Below, in pieces: positions 1-5,091 of a stretch of DNA of 5,167 nt (position 1 is the first letter of the stretch; each line of letters starts with the position of its first letter). The stretch is from Sutterella sp. UBA1442 (GTDB lineage: Bacteria; Pseudomonadota; Gammaproteobacteria; Burkholderiales; Burkholderiaceae_F). The stretch is taken from contig DCTK01000099.1 in NCBI GenBank assembly GCA_002329575.1, positions 230-5,396 on the forward strand, read 5' to 3'. The translations under genes were made by a program, and so were the position numbers. Under the pieces are notes generated by a model. That model was not told where the DNA came from and ran no database searches. It saw nothing but the letters and a program-made list of their open reading frames with translations.

Positions 1-375
1 CAGGGCACTGCATTTACCGTTTCCATTGAAGCCGCTGTCGGTTGCACGACTGGCGTTAGTGCCAAAGACCGTGTCACGACCATTAAGGCTGTCGCAAATC
101 CTGAGGCCAAACCGACTGACCTTTTGCGCCCGGGTCACGTTTATCCCTTGCGTGCTCGTCCCAACGGCGTCTTAGAGCGTCGCGGTCATACAGAAGCAAC
201 GGTCGATTTAATGCGCTTGGCGGGACTTAATCCCACTGGCGTTCTTTGTGAACTGATGAATGATGACGGTACGATGGCTAAGTTGCCTCAAGTTTGTCGC
301 TTTGCTGATGAACATAATCTTTGCGTCATTTCTGTCAACGATCTTGTCCTCTATCGACAAGCTTTCGACTGCTAA
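1..375 (+). CDS. ribB: 3,4-dihydroxy-2-butanone 4-phosphate synthase, C-terminal part (5' end cut by window)
   Basis: This is the last 124 codons of RibB, read in frame from base 1 to the TAA at 373-375. The enzyme converts ribulose 5-phosphate to 3,4-dihydroxy-2-butanone 4-phosphate plus formate, supplying the four-carbon unit of riboflavin; it is a cytosolic, Mg-dependent homodimer. Visible family motifs are the TTGVSAKDR stretch (about codons 16-24), [10 protein letters not shown] (43-52), [12 protein letters not shown] (60-71) and [17 protein letters not shown] (80-96). The GHTEA histidine (codon 63) and the CEL glutamate (codon 84) are 21 residues apart, the same spacing as the metal/active-site His153 and Glu174 of E. 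coli RibB (numbers from memory). The protein stops right after the RibB domain ([12 protein letters not shown]), so this is a stand-alone RibB and not a RibBA fusion with GTP cyclohydrolase II. The missing N-terminal part should be roughly 90 residues. No FMN riboswitch can be judged because the 5' end is outside. Confidence 0.94.
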   Translation, partial: QGTAFTVSIEAAVGCTTGVSAKDRVTTIKAVANPEAKPTDLLRPGHVYPLRARPNGVLERRGHTEATVDLMRLAGLNPTGVLCELMNDDGTMAKLPQVCRFADEHNLCVISVNDLVLYRQAFDC

Positions 376-391
376 TACTTTTTGAGTATTA
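373..391 (+). other. AT-rich stem-loop overlapping the ribB stop codon
   Basis: TAATACT (373-379) pairs perfectly with AGTATTA (385-391) around a 5-base TTTTG loop. It lies exactly at the end of ribB, where a terminator or 3'-end stabiliser would be expected, but the stem is A/T-rich and no T-run follows, so efficient intrinsic termination is doubtful. If it fails to terminate, ribB transcripts would run on into the metQ leader. Confidence 0.3.
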
Positions 392-418
392 ACACCGACT
401 TCTTCTACCTTTTATCTA
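389..418 (+). promoter_or_regulatory. Candidate sigma-70 promoter for metQ
   Basis: TTAACA (389-394, 5 of 6 to the -35 consensus) is followed after 18 bases by TATCTA (413-418, only 3 of 6 to TATAAT). Transcription would start near 425, giving a leader of about 135 bases before the metQ ATG. The -10 match is weak, so this is a suggestion based on position and the good -35 only. Confidence 0.3.
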
Positions 419-425
419 GGAACTT

Positions 426-543
426 ACCCCGAGCACTGCCAATGATGCATGCTCGGGTTAGGGTCAAATACTCAGACTTAGGACTACAACGTATAGGCAC
501 CGAAGAGGAAATAGCGGATAATTGGGGCCATCAATGTTGTTCC
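426..543 (+). promoter_or_regulatory. Candidate structured 5' leader of metQ
   Basis: The non-coding stretch before metQ contains a perfect 8-bp GC-rich stem, CCCGAGCA (428-435) with TGCTCGGG (450-457). Its 14-base loop can close further through TGC (437-439) and GCA (447-449). Alternatively the loop bases CCAAT (439-443) are complementary to ATTGG (521-525), about 20 bases before the ribosome binding site, which would form a pseudoknot. ACCC (426-429) can compete with the main stem by pairing with GGGT (461-464). Such a leader before a methionine uptake gene suggests translational or attenuation control. I compared it by eye with SAM-I, SAM-II, SAH, FMN, glycine, lysine, TPP and T-box signatures and matched none. 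There is no T-run, so any control would more likely act at ribosome access. The single stem is clear; the regulatory role is inferred. Confidence 0.35.
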
Positions 544-550
544 AAGAGGT
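544..550 (+). promoter_or_regulatory. Ribosome binding site of metQ
   Basis: AAGAGGT ends 8 bases before the ATG at 559. It fixes the start at 559 and argues against an in-frame TTG start at 382, which has no Shine-Dalgarno sequence and would put some 59 non-family residues before the signal peptide. Confidence 0.75.
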
Positions 551-558
551 TCAAAGCC

Positions 559-1362
559 ATGAAACGTCGTTCTCTTTTATCTTTATGCGTTTGTGCTATT
601 GCGGCAGGTTCTTTACTAGCAGGTTGTTCTGACAGTGGAACTAAGAGTGGTGTGTTGAAGGTGGGAGCATCTCCCGTGCCACATGCCGACCTCTTAAAGT
701 ATGTACAACCGATGCTTGAAAAAGAGGGCGTGAAGCTGGAAGTCATTGAGTTTACGGACTATGTTCAGCCTAACATGGCCTTAGCTGATAAAGAGCTCGA
801 TGCTAACTTCTTCCAACACAAGCCCTACTTGGACAACTTCTGCGCAGAACGAAAACTCCAATTAGAAAGTCTTGTGCCCGTGCATATTGAACCCATGGGC
901 GTATATTCTCGAAGCCACAAAACCATCGATGAATTGGGCGAAGGCATGAAAGTTGCCATTCCGAATGACCCGACAAACGGTGGTCGTGCATTAAAGATTT
1001 TGGCCGATGCAGGCTTTTTTGCCTTAAAGGATGGCGTTGGTGTTAACGGAACCCCCGCTGATATCACGGCCAATCCCAAGAAGTTGCAGATCATTGAAAT
1101 GGAAGCTGCCGTCTTACCGCGCGCTTTAGAAGACGTAGACTATGCGGTAATTAACTCCAACTATGCTTTGGGCGTGTCGTTAAATCCCTCTAAGGACTCT
1201 TTATTTATTGAATCCAAAGATTCGCCTTATGCCAATATTGTCGCCGTACGTAAGGGCGATCGTCGTGAAGAGTTGCAAAAGCTGGCTCGTGTGTTGACTT
1301 CGCCTGAAGTCAAGAAATATATTGATGAGAAGTATCAAGGTGCAGTCGTACCGGCTTTCTAA
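559..1362 (+). CDS. metQ: MetQ/NlpA-family methionine-binding lipoprotein
   Basis: The gene encodes a 267-residue periplasmic, membrane-tethered substrate-binding protein of the methionine ABC importer MetNIQ; E. coli MetQ has 271 residues. Residues 1-22 form a lipoprotein signal peptide (MKRR, hydrophobic core) ending in the lipobox LAGC, so Cys23 is the lipidated N-terminus. Family motifs follow in order: KVGASPVPHADLL (34-46), FTDYVQPNMAL (65-75), DANFFQHKPYLD (81-92), IPNDPTNGGRALKI (134-147), EMEAAVLPRAL (180-190), YAVINSNYA (195-203) and ESKDSPYANI (218-227). The PNDPTN loop with its arginine and the INSNYA segment line the ligand pocket in characterised members. L- or D-methionine is the likeliest ligand, but NlpA-family relatives also bind Met-containing dipeptides and sequence alone does not exclude this. 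The gene stands alone: ribB lies upstream and a terminator plus convergent gene lie downstream, so metN and metI must be encoded elsewhere. No truncation or frameshift is visible. Confidence 0.93.
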   Translation: MKRRSLLSLCVCAIAAGSLLAGCSDSGTKSGVLKVGASPVPHADLLKYVQPMLEKEGVKLEVIEFTDYVQPNMALADKELDANFFQHKPYLDNFCAERKLQLESLVPVHIEPMGVYSRSHKTIDELGEGMKVAIPNDPTNGGRALKILADAGFFALKDGVGVNGTPADITANPKKLQIIEMEAAVLPRALEDVDYAVINSNYALGVSLNPSKDSLFIESKDSPYANIVAVRKGDRREELQKLARVLTSPEVKKYIDEKYQGAVVPAF

Positions 1363-1387
1363 TTAATTTTTATACGAGCATCTGATG

Positions 1388-1415
1388 AAAAACCGAGCCT
1401 TTGAGCTCGGTTTTT
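1388..1415. terminator. Bidirectional rho-independent terminator between metQ and the reductase
   Basis: AAAAACCGAGC (1388-1398) and GCTCGGTTTTT (1405-1415) form a perfect 11-bp stem with a 6-base loop. The GC core is flanked by A's on one side and T's on the other, so it ends in a U-run on either strand. It lies 25 bases after the metQ stop and 15 bases after the stop of the convergent reductase gene, and can serve both. Confidence 0.92.
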
Positions 1416-1430
1416 CGATTGTGCTAAAGG

Positions 1431-2273
1431 TTAGAAACTGACGTGGTCAGGTTCAAGCCCTGAGAAAGCCGTAATAGGCAACGCATCAATGAGCGCAACG
1501 TCTTCAGCCGTTAGCTTAAAGTCAAAAATTTCTAGGTTTTCCTCTTGATGCTTAGCACTGAGCGATCGAGTGACGGGGATAACGTTATGCTCTAAGCACC
1601 AACGCAAGGCGATTTGCGCAGGCGACTTTTCATAGCGCTTGGCCATCTCGACAATTTGAGGAATGTCCAACACGGAACCATGGCCTAAAGGTGACCAGCC
1701 CAGAACCTTAATGTCATGTTGACGGCATAACTGGACGGTATTTTTTTGCATAAAGCCCGGATGGAACTCAATTTGGTTGACAGCCGGTTTGATATTGGCG
1801 CGAGCAAGAAAACTGACCAAGTGATGCATTTGGAAGTTGCTTACACCAATGGTTTTGACCAAACCCTCTTCATAGAGTCGTTCAAAAGCACGCCAAGTGC
1901 CGATATTAACGCTTTGCCAAGCAAGGGGATCGCCTTTGGTGTAGGGCCAGTGAATGAGATAAGCGTCCAGGTAGTCTAGTTGAAGCGTGCGAAGTGATTC
2001 TTCGGCAGCTCTCAAAACAGAATCGTAGCTACGATTAGCGGCCCAGCACTTCGACAAAACGAAAACCTCCTTGCGATGAAGTCCGCTTTGCACGATGGCA
2101 CGTCCCACCGAGGCTTCATTTTCATAGATGGCAGCCGTATCAATGTAACGATAGCCCATCTGCAACGCGCTGACCAAGGACTGAACCAATTCTTCGGATT
2201 CAGGCAACTGCCAAGTGCCTAGCCCGAGTGAGGGGATCGTTAACCCATTATTGAGCTTTACCGTTGCAATCAT
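1431..2273 (-). CDS. Aldo/keto reductase, 2,5-diketo-D-gluconate reductase-like
   Basis: The gene encodes a 280-residue cytosolic NAD(P)H-dependent carbonyl reductase with a TIM-barrel fold, the usual length for the DkgA/DkgB-type branch. The catalytic tetrad is complete: Asp45 and Tyr50 in YIDTAAIYENEASVGRA, Lys75 in VFVLSKCW, and His108 in LDAYLIHWP. Further family motifs are IPSLGLGTW (13-21), GLVKTIGVSNF (137-147), NQIEFHP (166-172) and LGWSPLGHGSVL (191-202). The usual NADP-phosphate loop IPKSxxxxRIxEN is altered here to IPVTRSLSAKHQEEN. I chose the ATG at 2273 because GAGG lies 6 bases upstream and the family's N-terminus begins there; an in-frame ATG at 2285 and a GTG at 2300 lack such a site. 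Substrate cannot be read from sequence: relatives reduce 2,5-diketo-gluconate, methylglyoxal, beta-keto esters and other aldehydes. The gene is transcribed alone, convergent with metQ and divergent from the next gene. Confidence 0.93.
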   Translation of the reverse strand: MIATVKLNNGLTIPSLGLGTWQLPESEELVQSLVSALQMGYRYIDTAAIYENEASVGRAIVQSGLHRKEVFVLSKCWAANRSYDSVLRAAEESLRTLQLDYLDAYLIHWPYTKGDPLAWQSVNIGTWRAFERLYEEGLVKTIGVSNFQMHHLVSFLARANIKPAVNQIEFHPGFMQKNTVQLCRQHDIKVLGWSPLGHGSVLDIPQIVEMAKRYEKSPAQIALRWCLEHNVIPVTRSLSAKHQEENLEIFDFKLTAEDVALIDALPITAFSGLEPDHVSF

Positions 2274-2308
2274 ATCGCGCCTCATCAACCAAATATTCAC
2301 TGTCTTTT

Positions 2309-2314
2309 ATTCTA
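2309..2314 (-). promoter_or_regulatory. Candidate -10 box for the aldo/keto reductase gene
   Basis: On the minus strand this reads TAGAAT, 5 of 6 to the -10 consensus, about 35 bases before the reductase ATG. No recognisable -35 box lies 16-18 bases further upstream (AATATG is found), so the promoter may need an activator. A start near 2302 would leave a leader of about 29 bases. Confidence 0.35.
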
Positions 2315-2368
2315 GAGTCGAATAAATAATTCATATTTGCGCTAAACCAAACATTTCTCGACCAATGA

Positions 2369-2382
2369 TTGAATTAGATCAA
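2369..2382. promoter_or_regulatory. FNR/CRP-family-like operator in the divergent promoter region
   Basis: TTGAATTAGATCAA matches the FNR/ANR consensus TTGAT-N4-ATCAA at 9 of 10 defined bases. Its centre lies roughly 73 bases upstream of the predicted reductase start, near the usual class I activator distance. It also abuts the rightward TAGAAT box, where a bound regulator would more likely repress. The match and position are seen; oxygen-responsive control is inferred. Confidence 0.4.
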
Positions 2383-2388
2383 ATCATT

Positions 2389-2394
2389 TAGAAT
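2389..2394 (+). promoter_or_regulatory. Candidate -10 box for the rightward hypothetical gene
   Basis: TAGAAT (5 of 6 to TATAAT) lies 35 bases before the ATG at 2430 and 6 bases after the FNR-like box. No -35 at correct spacing is evident; TTGAAT at 2369-2374 is only 14 bases away. A perfect TTGACA occurs at 2402-2407, but its best -10 partner (TTTGAT, 2426-2431) would start transcription inside the gene. Confidence 0.3.
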
Positions 2395-2429
2395 TAGCGA
2401 ATTGACATTTCTCTTAGTGCTTAATTTTG

Positions 2430-3350
2430 ATGGACGCTCAATTTGACTACTTTTTGATTCTAGGCGCATGTGCTTTTGTTCTGGTCATTTGGCTAGTATG
2501 GCGTGCGCTTAAATCCGGCCATTCAAAAAACGACGGTTTGCGCTCAAAACCTTCTTATAAAGCATCCGCGAAAAAGAGTCGTTCATCAGGTCCTAGAGAT
2601 CGAGTATCTGCAAGAGCGGGTAGTGCCGTCAGCAAGAATAAGATTCAAGAAGCTCAAGAGCCCCGTTTAACGACACTGTGCTTTACCGACGGCCGTCCTT
2701 ATCCTTTTGCGGTTGCCAATCTGTCGTCCAATTTTTGGCTCCACAGCGATATGCCGGTCTTCTTACCTCAACGCCTTCAAGAGACGCTTGATCGTTATTT
2801 GCCCTTATCAGAGGATTGTCCGGCGCGCCTTTTTCATATGATTGATACTCCTCGCACCGGTCGCCCCATTGTTCTGCGTGGTTTTGATGAAAAGGGGAAC
2901 GTTTGGCAAAAACCGCTTGTTGCTGGCTTAAATGGTGAAGACTTTTCCATTGAACCTTCGCCCAATTCATTAGTAAATGAGATCTCAGAAAAATTGCGGG
3001 CTTATTACAGAGCTCAGTTTCGAGTGCTAGAGGCTGCTGATCAAGCCGCTCTCATGGCCTTAGAAAATCATACCGAAAACTTATTGACAGCGCGTGTTAA
3101 TGTATCGGCTCAAAAAGCATATCGAGCACTTCTTTTACAAGCGATTTTGTTCAATACGAATACTCTTTGTCACTTCCAACTCATTAATTGTTATTTTTCT
3201 CACTTTGAGTATTCGCCAACAAATACCTCTGAGCTGACGCTTTACCGACTGATTATTTCGCAAACTTTTGCTCAAACGCAAATGTTGCCATTTTTGCTTG
3301 TTTCGAATACAAAGTCTGGTGTCAAATGTTATAACGCCCTGAATTATTAG
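2430..3350 (+). CDS. Hypothetical membrane-anchored protein, function unknown
   Basis: I do not recognise this 306-residue protein. Residues 8-26 form one hydrophobic membrane segment (FLILGACAFVLVIWLVW core) preceded by acidic and followed by basic residues, which predicts a short outside N-terminus and the rest in the cytoplasm. Residues 27-75 are a Lys/Arg/Ser-rich, low-complexity, probably disordered linker. Residues 78-237 look like a folded soluble domain, with CFTDGRPYPFAVANLSSNFWL (split as 84-93 and 94-104), aromatic and proline residues, and a helical stretch at 180-237. From about residue 238 the composition changes to Asn/Thr/Cys/Phe/Tyr-rich, as if non-coding sequence were being read. 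The ATG at 2430 is preferred over a TTG at 2427, but neither has a clear Shine-Dalgarno sequence. It is a single-gene unit, divergent from the reductase. It is probably a real gene up to residue 237 at least; the true C-terminus is uncertain. Confidence 0.65.
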   Translation: MDAQFDYFLILGACAFVLVIWLVWRALKSGHSKNDGLRSKPSYKASAKKSRSSGPRDRVSARAGSAVSKNKIQEAQEPRLTTLCFTDGRPYPFAVANLSSNFWLHSDMPVFLPQRLQETLDRYLPLSEDCPARLFHMIDTPRTGRPIVLRGFDEKGNVWQKPLVAGLNGEDFSIEPSPNSLVNEISEKLRAYYRAQFRVLEAADQAALMALENHTENLLTARVNVSAQKAYRALLLQAILFNTNTLCHFQLINCYFSHFEYSPTNTSELTLYRLIISQTFAQTQMLPFLLVSNTKSGVKCYNALNY

Positions 3351-3375
3351 GATAAATCAAACTTTTTTCCCATTC

Positions 3376-3403
3376 TTTACAAATTCAATTTCAGAAATAT
3401 TCA
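3376..3403 (+). promoter_or_regulatory. Weak candidate promoter for the symporter gene
   Basis: TTTACA (3376-3381, 5 of 6) and TATTCA (3398-3403, 3 of 6) are 16 bases apart. Transcription would start near 3410 and include all the hairpins of the following leader. I see no sigma-54 -24/-12 pair, which drives some dicarboxylate transporter genes, anywhere in 3351-3586. Confidence 0.25.
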
Positions 3404-3412
3404 TTAGAACTA

Positions 3413-3522
3413 AGGGTTTTCCCTGCCTTTTCAGTCGCATTAATCGCGACTACATTCACTTTAAGAGATTGAAACATTTTGTTTCTCGTCTCGCCATTCC
3501 GTGTGCAGAGTTGTTTATCTGC
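3413..3522 (+). other. Hairpin-rich leader before the symporter gene
   Basis: The 236-base gap before the symporter has no gene. It holds four short inverted repeats in a row. The first is AGGG/CCCT (3413-3416, 3421-3424) with a TTTT loop. The second is AGTCGC/GCGACT (3433-3438, 3446-3451). The third is GAAAC/GTTTC (3471-3475, 3481-3485). The fourth is GCAGA/TCTGC (3505-3509, 3518-3522). The first could be a weak terminator for the upstream gene, since GCCTTTT follows. The rest could be RNA leader structure or operators. No known riboswitch was recognised. Confidence 0.35.
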
Positions 3523-3573
3523 GTTGTTACGGCGCTCATCGACGACCGCTCACGAATAAAAAAATAAATTTGG

Positions 3574-3580
3574 AAAGGAG
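3574..3580 (+). promoter_or_regulatory. Strong ribosome binding site of the symporter gene
   Basis: AAAGGAG lies 6 bases before the ATG at 3587. It selects this ATG over the out-of-frame ATG at 3582, which is only one base from the Shine-Dalgarno sequence. The sequence before it is A-rich (AAAAAAATAAATT), likely unstructured and favourable for initiation. Confidence 0.85.
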
Positions 3581-3586
3581 AATGCA

Positions 3587-4831
3587 ATGGCAAAAACTAA
3601 ATCCTCCATGATGGGATTGCCGATGCAAATGTTGATTGGTTTGGCATTGGGTATTGTCGTCGGTATGTTCGTCGACTCGAGCTTTGCTAACACCTATATC
3701 AAACCCTTCGGTGACTTGTTCATCCGCTTGATCCGTATGGTCGTTGTACCTTTGGTCTTTGCCACGTTGGTTGCCGGTGCCGCCGGTATTTCTGACGTGG
3801 GTAAGCTCGGTCGTGTGGCTATCAAAACGTTGGTCATCTTCTTGTTGACGTCTGCCGTTTCCGTGATTTTCGGTTTGGTTATCGCCAAGATGATTGACCC
3901 GGGTATCGGCATTACGTTGTCGACCGAAGGTTTGAAGGCCGCTCAAGTTAATGCTCCGAGCTTTGTGAAGACTTTGCTTGAAATCGTCCCGATTAACCCG
4001 ATGGAAGCCTTTGCTAAGGGCTCCATCTTGCAAATCATCTTCTTCGCCATTCTGTTCGGCTTCTGCTTGAACTATATGGGTGAAAAGGGCAAGCCCGTTT
4101 ATCACTTCTTTGACATCGTCGGCAACATCATGATCCGCATGACGCTAGTTGTGATGAACTACGCCCCGATCGGTGTGTTTGCTTTGATGGCTGCTGTTGT
4201 GGCTCAACACGGTTTGGCAGTATTGCTCCCGTTGATGAAGTTGATTATTGCCTCCTTCATCGCAACGGCTTTGCTCGTTATTGTGATCTACATCCCGCTT
4301 GTGATGTTTGTCATTCGTATTCCGGTCAGCACGTACTTCAAGGGCATCTTTGAACCGTGGTTGATCGCCTTTACGACTTGCTCGTCGGCCGCTGCTATGG
4401 CTGCCAACTTGTTGGCTTCCCGTCGCCTCGGTGCAACGAACTCCATCGCTTCCTTCGCAGTGCCTCTCGGTAACACCATCAACATGAACGGTACGGCCGT
4501 TTACATGGGTGTGACCGCTGTGTTTGCTGCTCAAATCTACGGTATTGACCTCTCGATTGGCGACCAAGTGATCGTCGTCTTGACGGGTGTGTTGGCTGCT
4601 GTCGGTACGGCCGGTGTGCCGGGTGCCGGTTTGATTATGTCGACCTTGGTCTTTACGCAAATCGGTTTGCCGCTCGAAGTGATCGCTTTGATCGCTGGTG
4701 TGGACCGTATCCTTGACATGATCCGTACGTCCATCAACGTCGTTGGTGACTCCACCACCGCTTTGATCGTCAGCCGTATGGAAGGCGAACTCGGTAGCGA
4801 ACCCTTCGAAGAAGAAGCTCCAAAAGCCTAA
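3587..4831 (+). CDS. Sodium-coupled dicarboxylate/amino acid symporter (GltP/GltT-like, SDF family)
   Basis: This 414-residue inner-membrane protein belongs to the glutamate transporter (DAACS/SDF) family and has its full length. Approximate layout: membrane segments at 11-29, 43-66, 77-101, 146-163, 177-204 and 212-243; re-entrant hairpin 1 at 255-275 with TCSSAAAM (264-271); TM7 at 285-315 with NMNGT (299-303); hairpin 2 with GVPGAG (343-348); TM8 at 363-396. TM8 reads DRILDMIRTSINVVGD. It keeps the equivalents of archaeal GltPh Asp390 (373), Asp394 (377), Arg397 (380), Thr398 (381), Asn401 (384) and Asp405 (388). Arg380 implies an acidic side chain on the substrate. Asp377, which binds the amino group in GltPh, argues for glutamate or aspartate over the plain C4-dicarboxylates of DctA, whose TM8 differs. 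NMDGT is changed to NMNGT at the Na3 site. Leucine is coded mostly by TTG and the Shine-Dalgarno sequence is strong, suggesting high expression. The C-terminus is a short acidic tail. Confidence 0.95.
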   Translation: MAKTKSSMMGLPMQMLIGLALGIVVGMFVDSSFANTYIKPFGDLFIRLIRMVVVPLVFATLVAGAAGISDVGKLGRVAIKTLVIFLLTSAVSVIFGLVIAKMIDPGIGITLSTEGLKAAQVNAPSFVKTLLEIVPINPMEAFAKGSILQIIFFAILFGFCLNYMGEKGKPVYHFFDIVGNIMIRMTLVVMNYAPIGVFALMAAVVAQHGLAVLLPLMKLIIASFIATALLVIVIYIPLVMFVIRIPVSTYFKGIFEPWLIAFTTCSSAAAMAANLLASRRLGATNSIASFAVPLGNTINMNGTAVYMGVTAVFAAQIYGIDLSIGDQVIVVLTGVLAAVGTAGVPGAGLIMSTLVFTQIGLPLEVIALIAGVDRILDMIRTSINVVGDSTTALIVSRMEGELGSEPFEEEAPKA

Positions 4832-4843
4832 TCAGGCCATCGA

Positions 4844-4859
4844 GTTATCTTAGGATAAC
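4844..4859. repeat. Perfect inverted repeat just after the symporter stop
   Basis: GTTATC (4844-4849) and GATAAC (4854-4859) pair perfectly around a TTAG tetraloop, 12 bases after the stop codon and 4 bases before the terminator stem. It could be a 3'-end RNA hairpin or a protein-binding palindrome; no T-run follows directly. Confidence 0.45.
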
Positions 4860-4863
4860 GCAG

Positions 4864-4891
4864 GAGGTGATGCTCAAAATAGCATCACCTC
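4864..4891 (+). terminator. Hairpin terminator of the symporter gene
   Basis: GAGGTGATGCT (4864-4874) and AGCATCACCTC (4881-4891) form a perfect 11-bp stem with a 6-base CAAAAT loop, 32 bases after the stop codon. It is followed by ATTTCATT, a modest T-rich tail. Stem and position are convincing; the weak U-tract is the only reservation. Confidence 0.8.
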
Positions 4892-5091
4892 ATTTCATTG
4901 GTAGTTTGAATTCGCTCAACCAGATCATCTGACCTACGCTCAGTAGATACTCAATATTTTTTGTCCCCAAACCTCTCAAATCAACGGTCAATCTCTTCAG
5001 ATTTTTTGTTAATACCTAATTGAAGCGTGTAGAAAGCTTTTGTCGACCATTTCCGAAGGCATTCTTGTTCACACTTTTGCCCCGTAGTTGA

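Noticed and set aside
382..558. In-frame 59-residue N-terminal extension of MetQ from a TTG at 382
   Set aside because: No ribosome binding site at 382, the extra residues are unlike any MetQ, and they would bury the lipoprotein signal peptide; AAGAGGT before the ATG at 559 decides the start.
376..558. Known riboswitch (SAM, SAH, glycine, lysine, FMN or TPP) before metQ
   Set aside because: Short resemblances such as CACCGAAG occur, but none of the other conserved core segments of those classes is present.
1746..1979. Plus-strand open frame inside the reductase gene
   Set aside because: It overlaps the conserved core of the aldo/keto reductase, has no recognisable motif or ribosome binding site, and is best explained as a shadow.
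2402..2431. Promoter TTGACA (2402-2407) with TTTGAT (2426-2431)
   Set aside because: The -35 is perfect, but transcription would begin inside the gene, after the preferred ATG and within the codons for the membrane helix.
3536..4105. Long minus-strand open frame opposite the symporter gene
   Set aside because: Its protein is rich in His, Asp, Asn, Gln and Arg without any motif, as expected from the antisense of a membrane protein gene; no ribosome binding site.
4145..4660. Second long minus-strand open frame opposite the symporter gene
   Set aside because: Same polar low-complexity composition and complete overlap with a clearly conserved transporter on the other strand.
3587..4831. Calling the symporter dctA
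   Set aside because: The TM8 sequence DMIRTSINVVGD follows the glutamate/aspartate-type pattern and not the DctA pattern with its different residues at the Asp394 and Asp405 positions.
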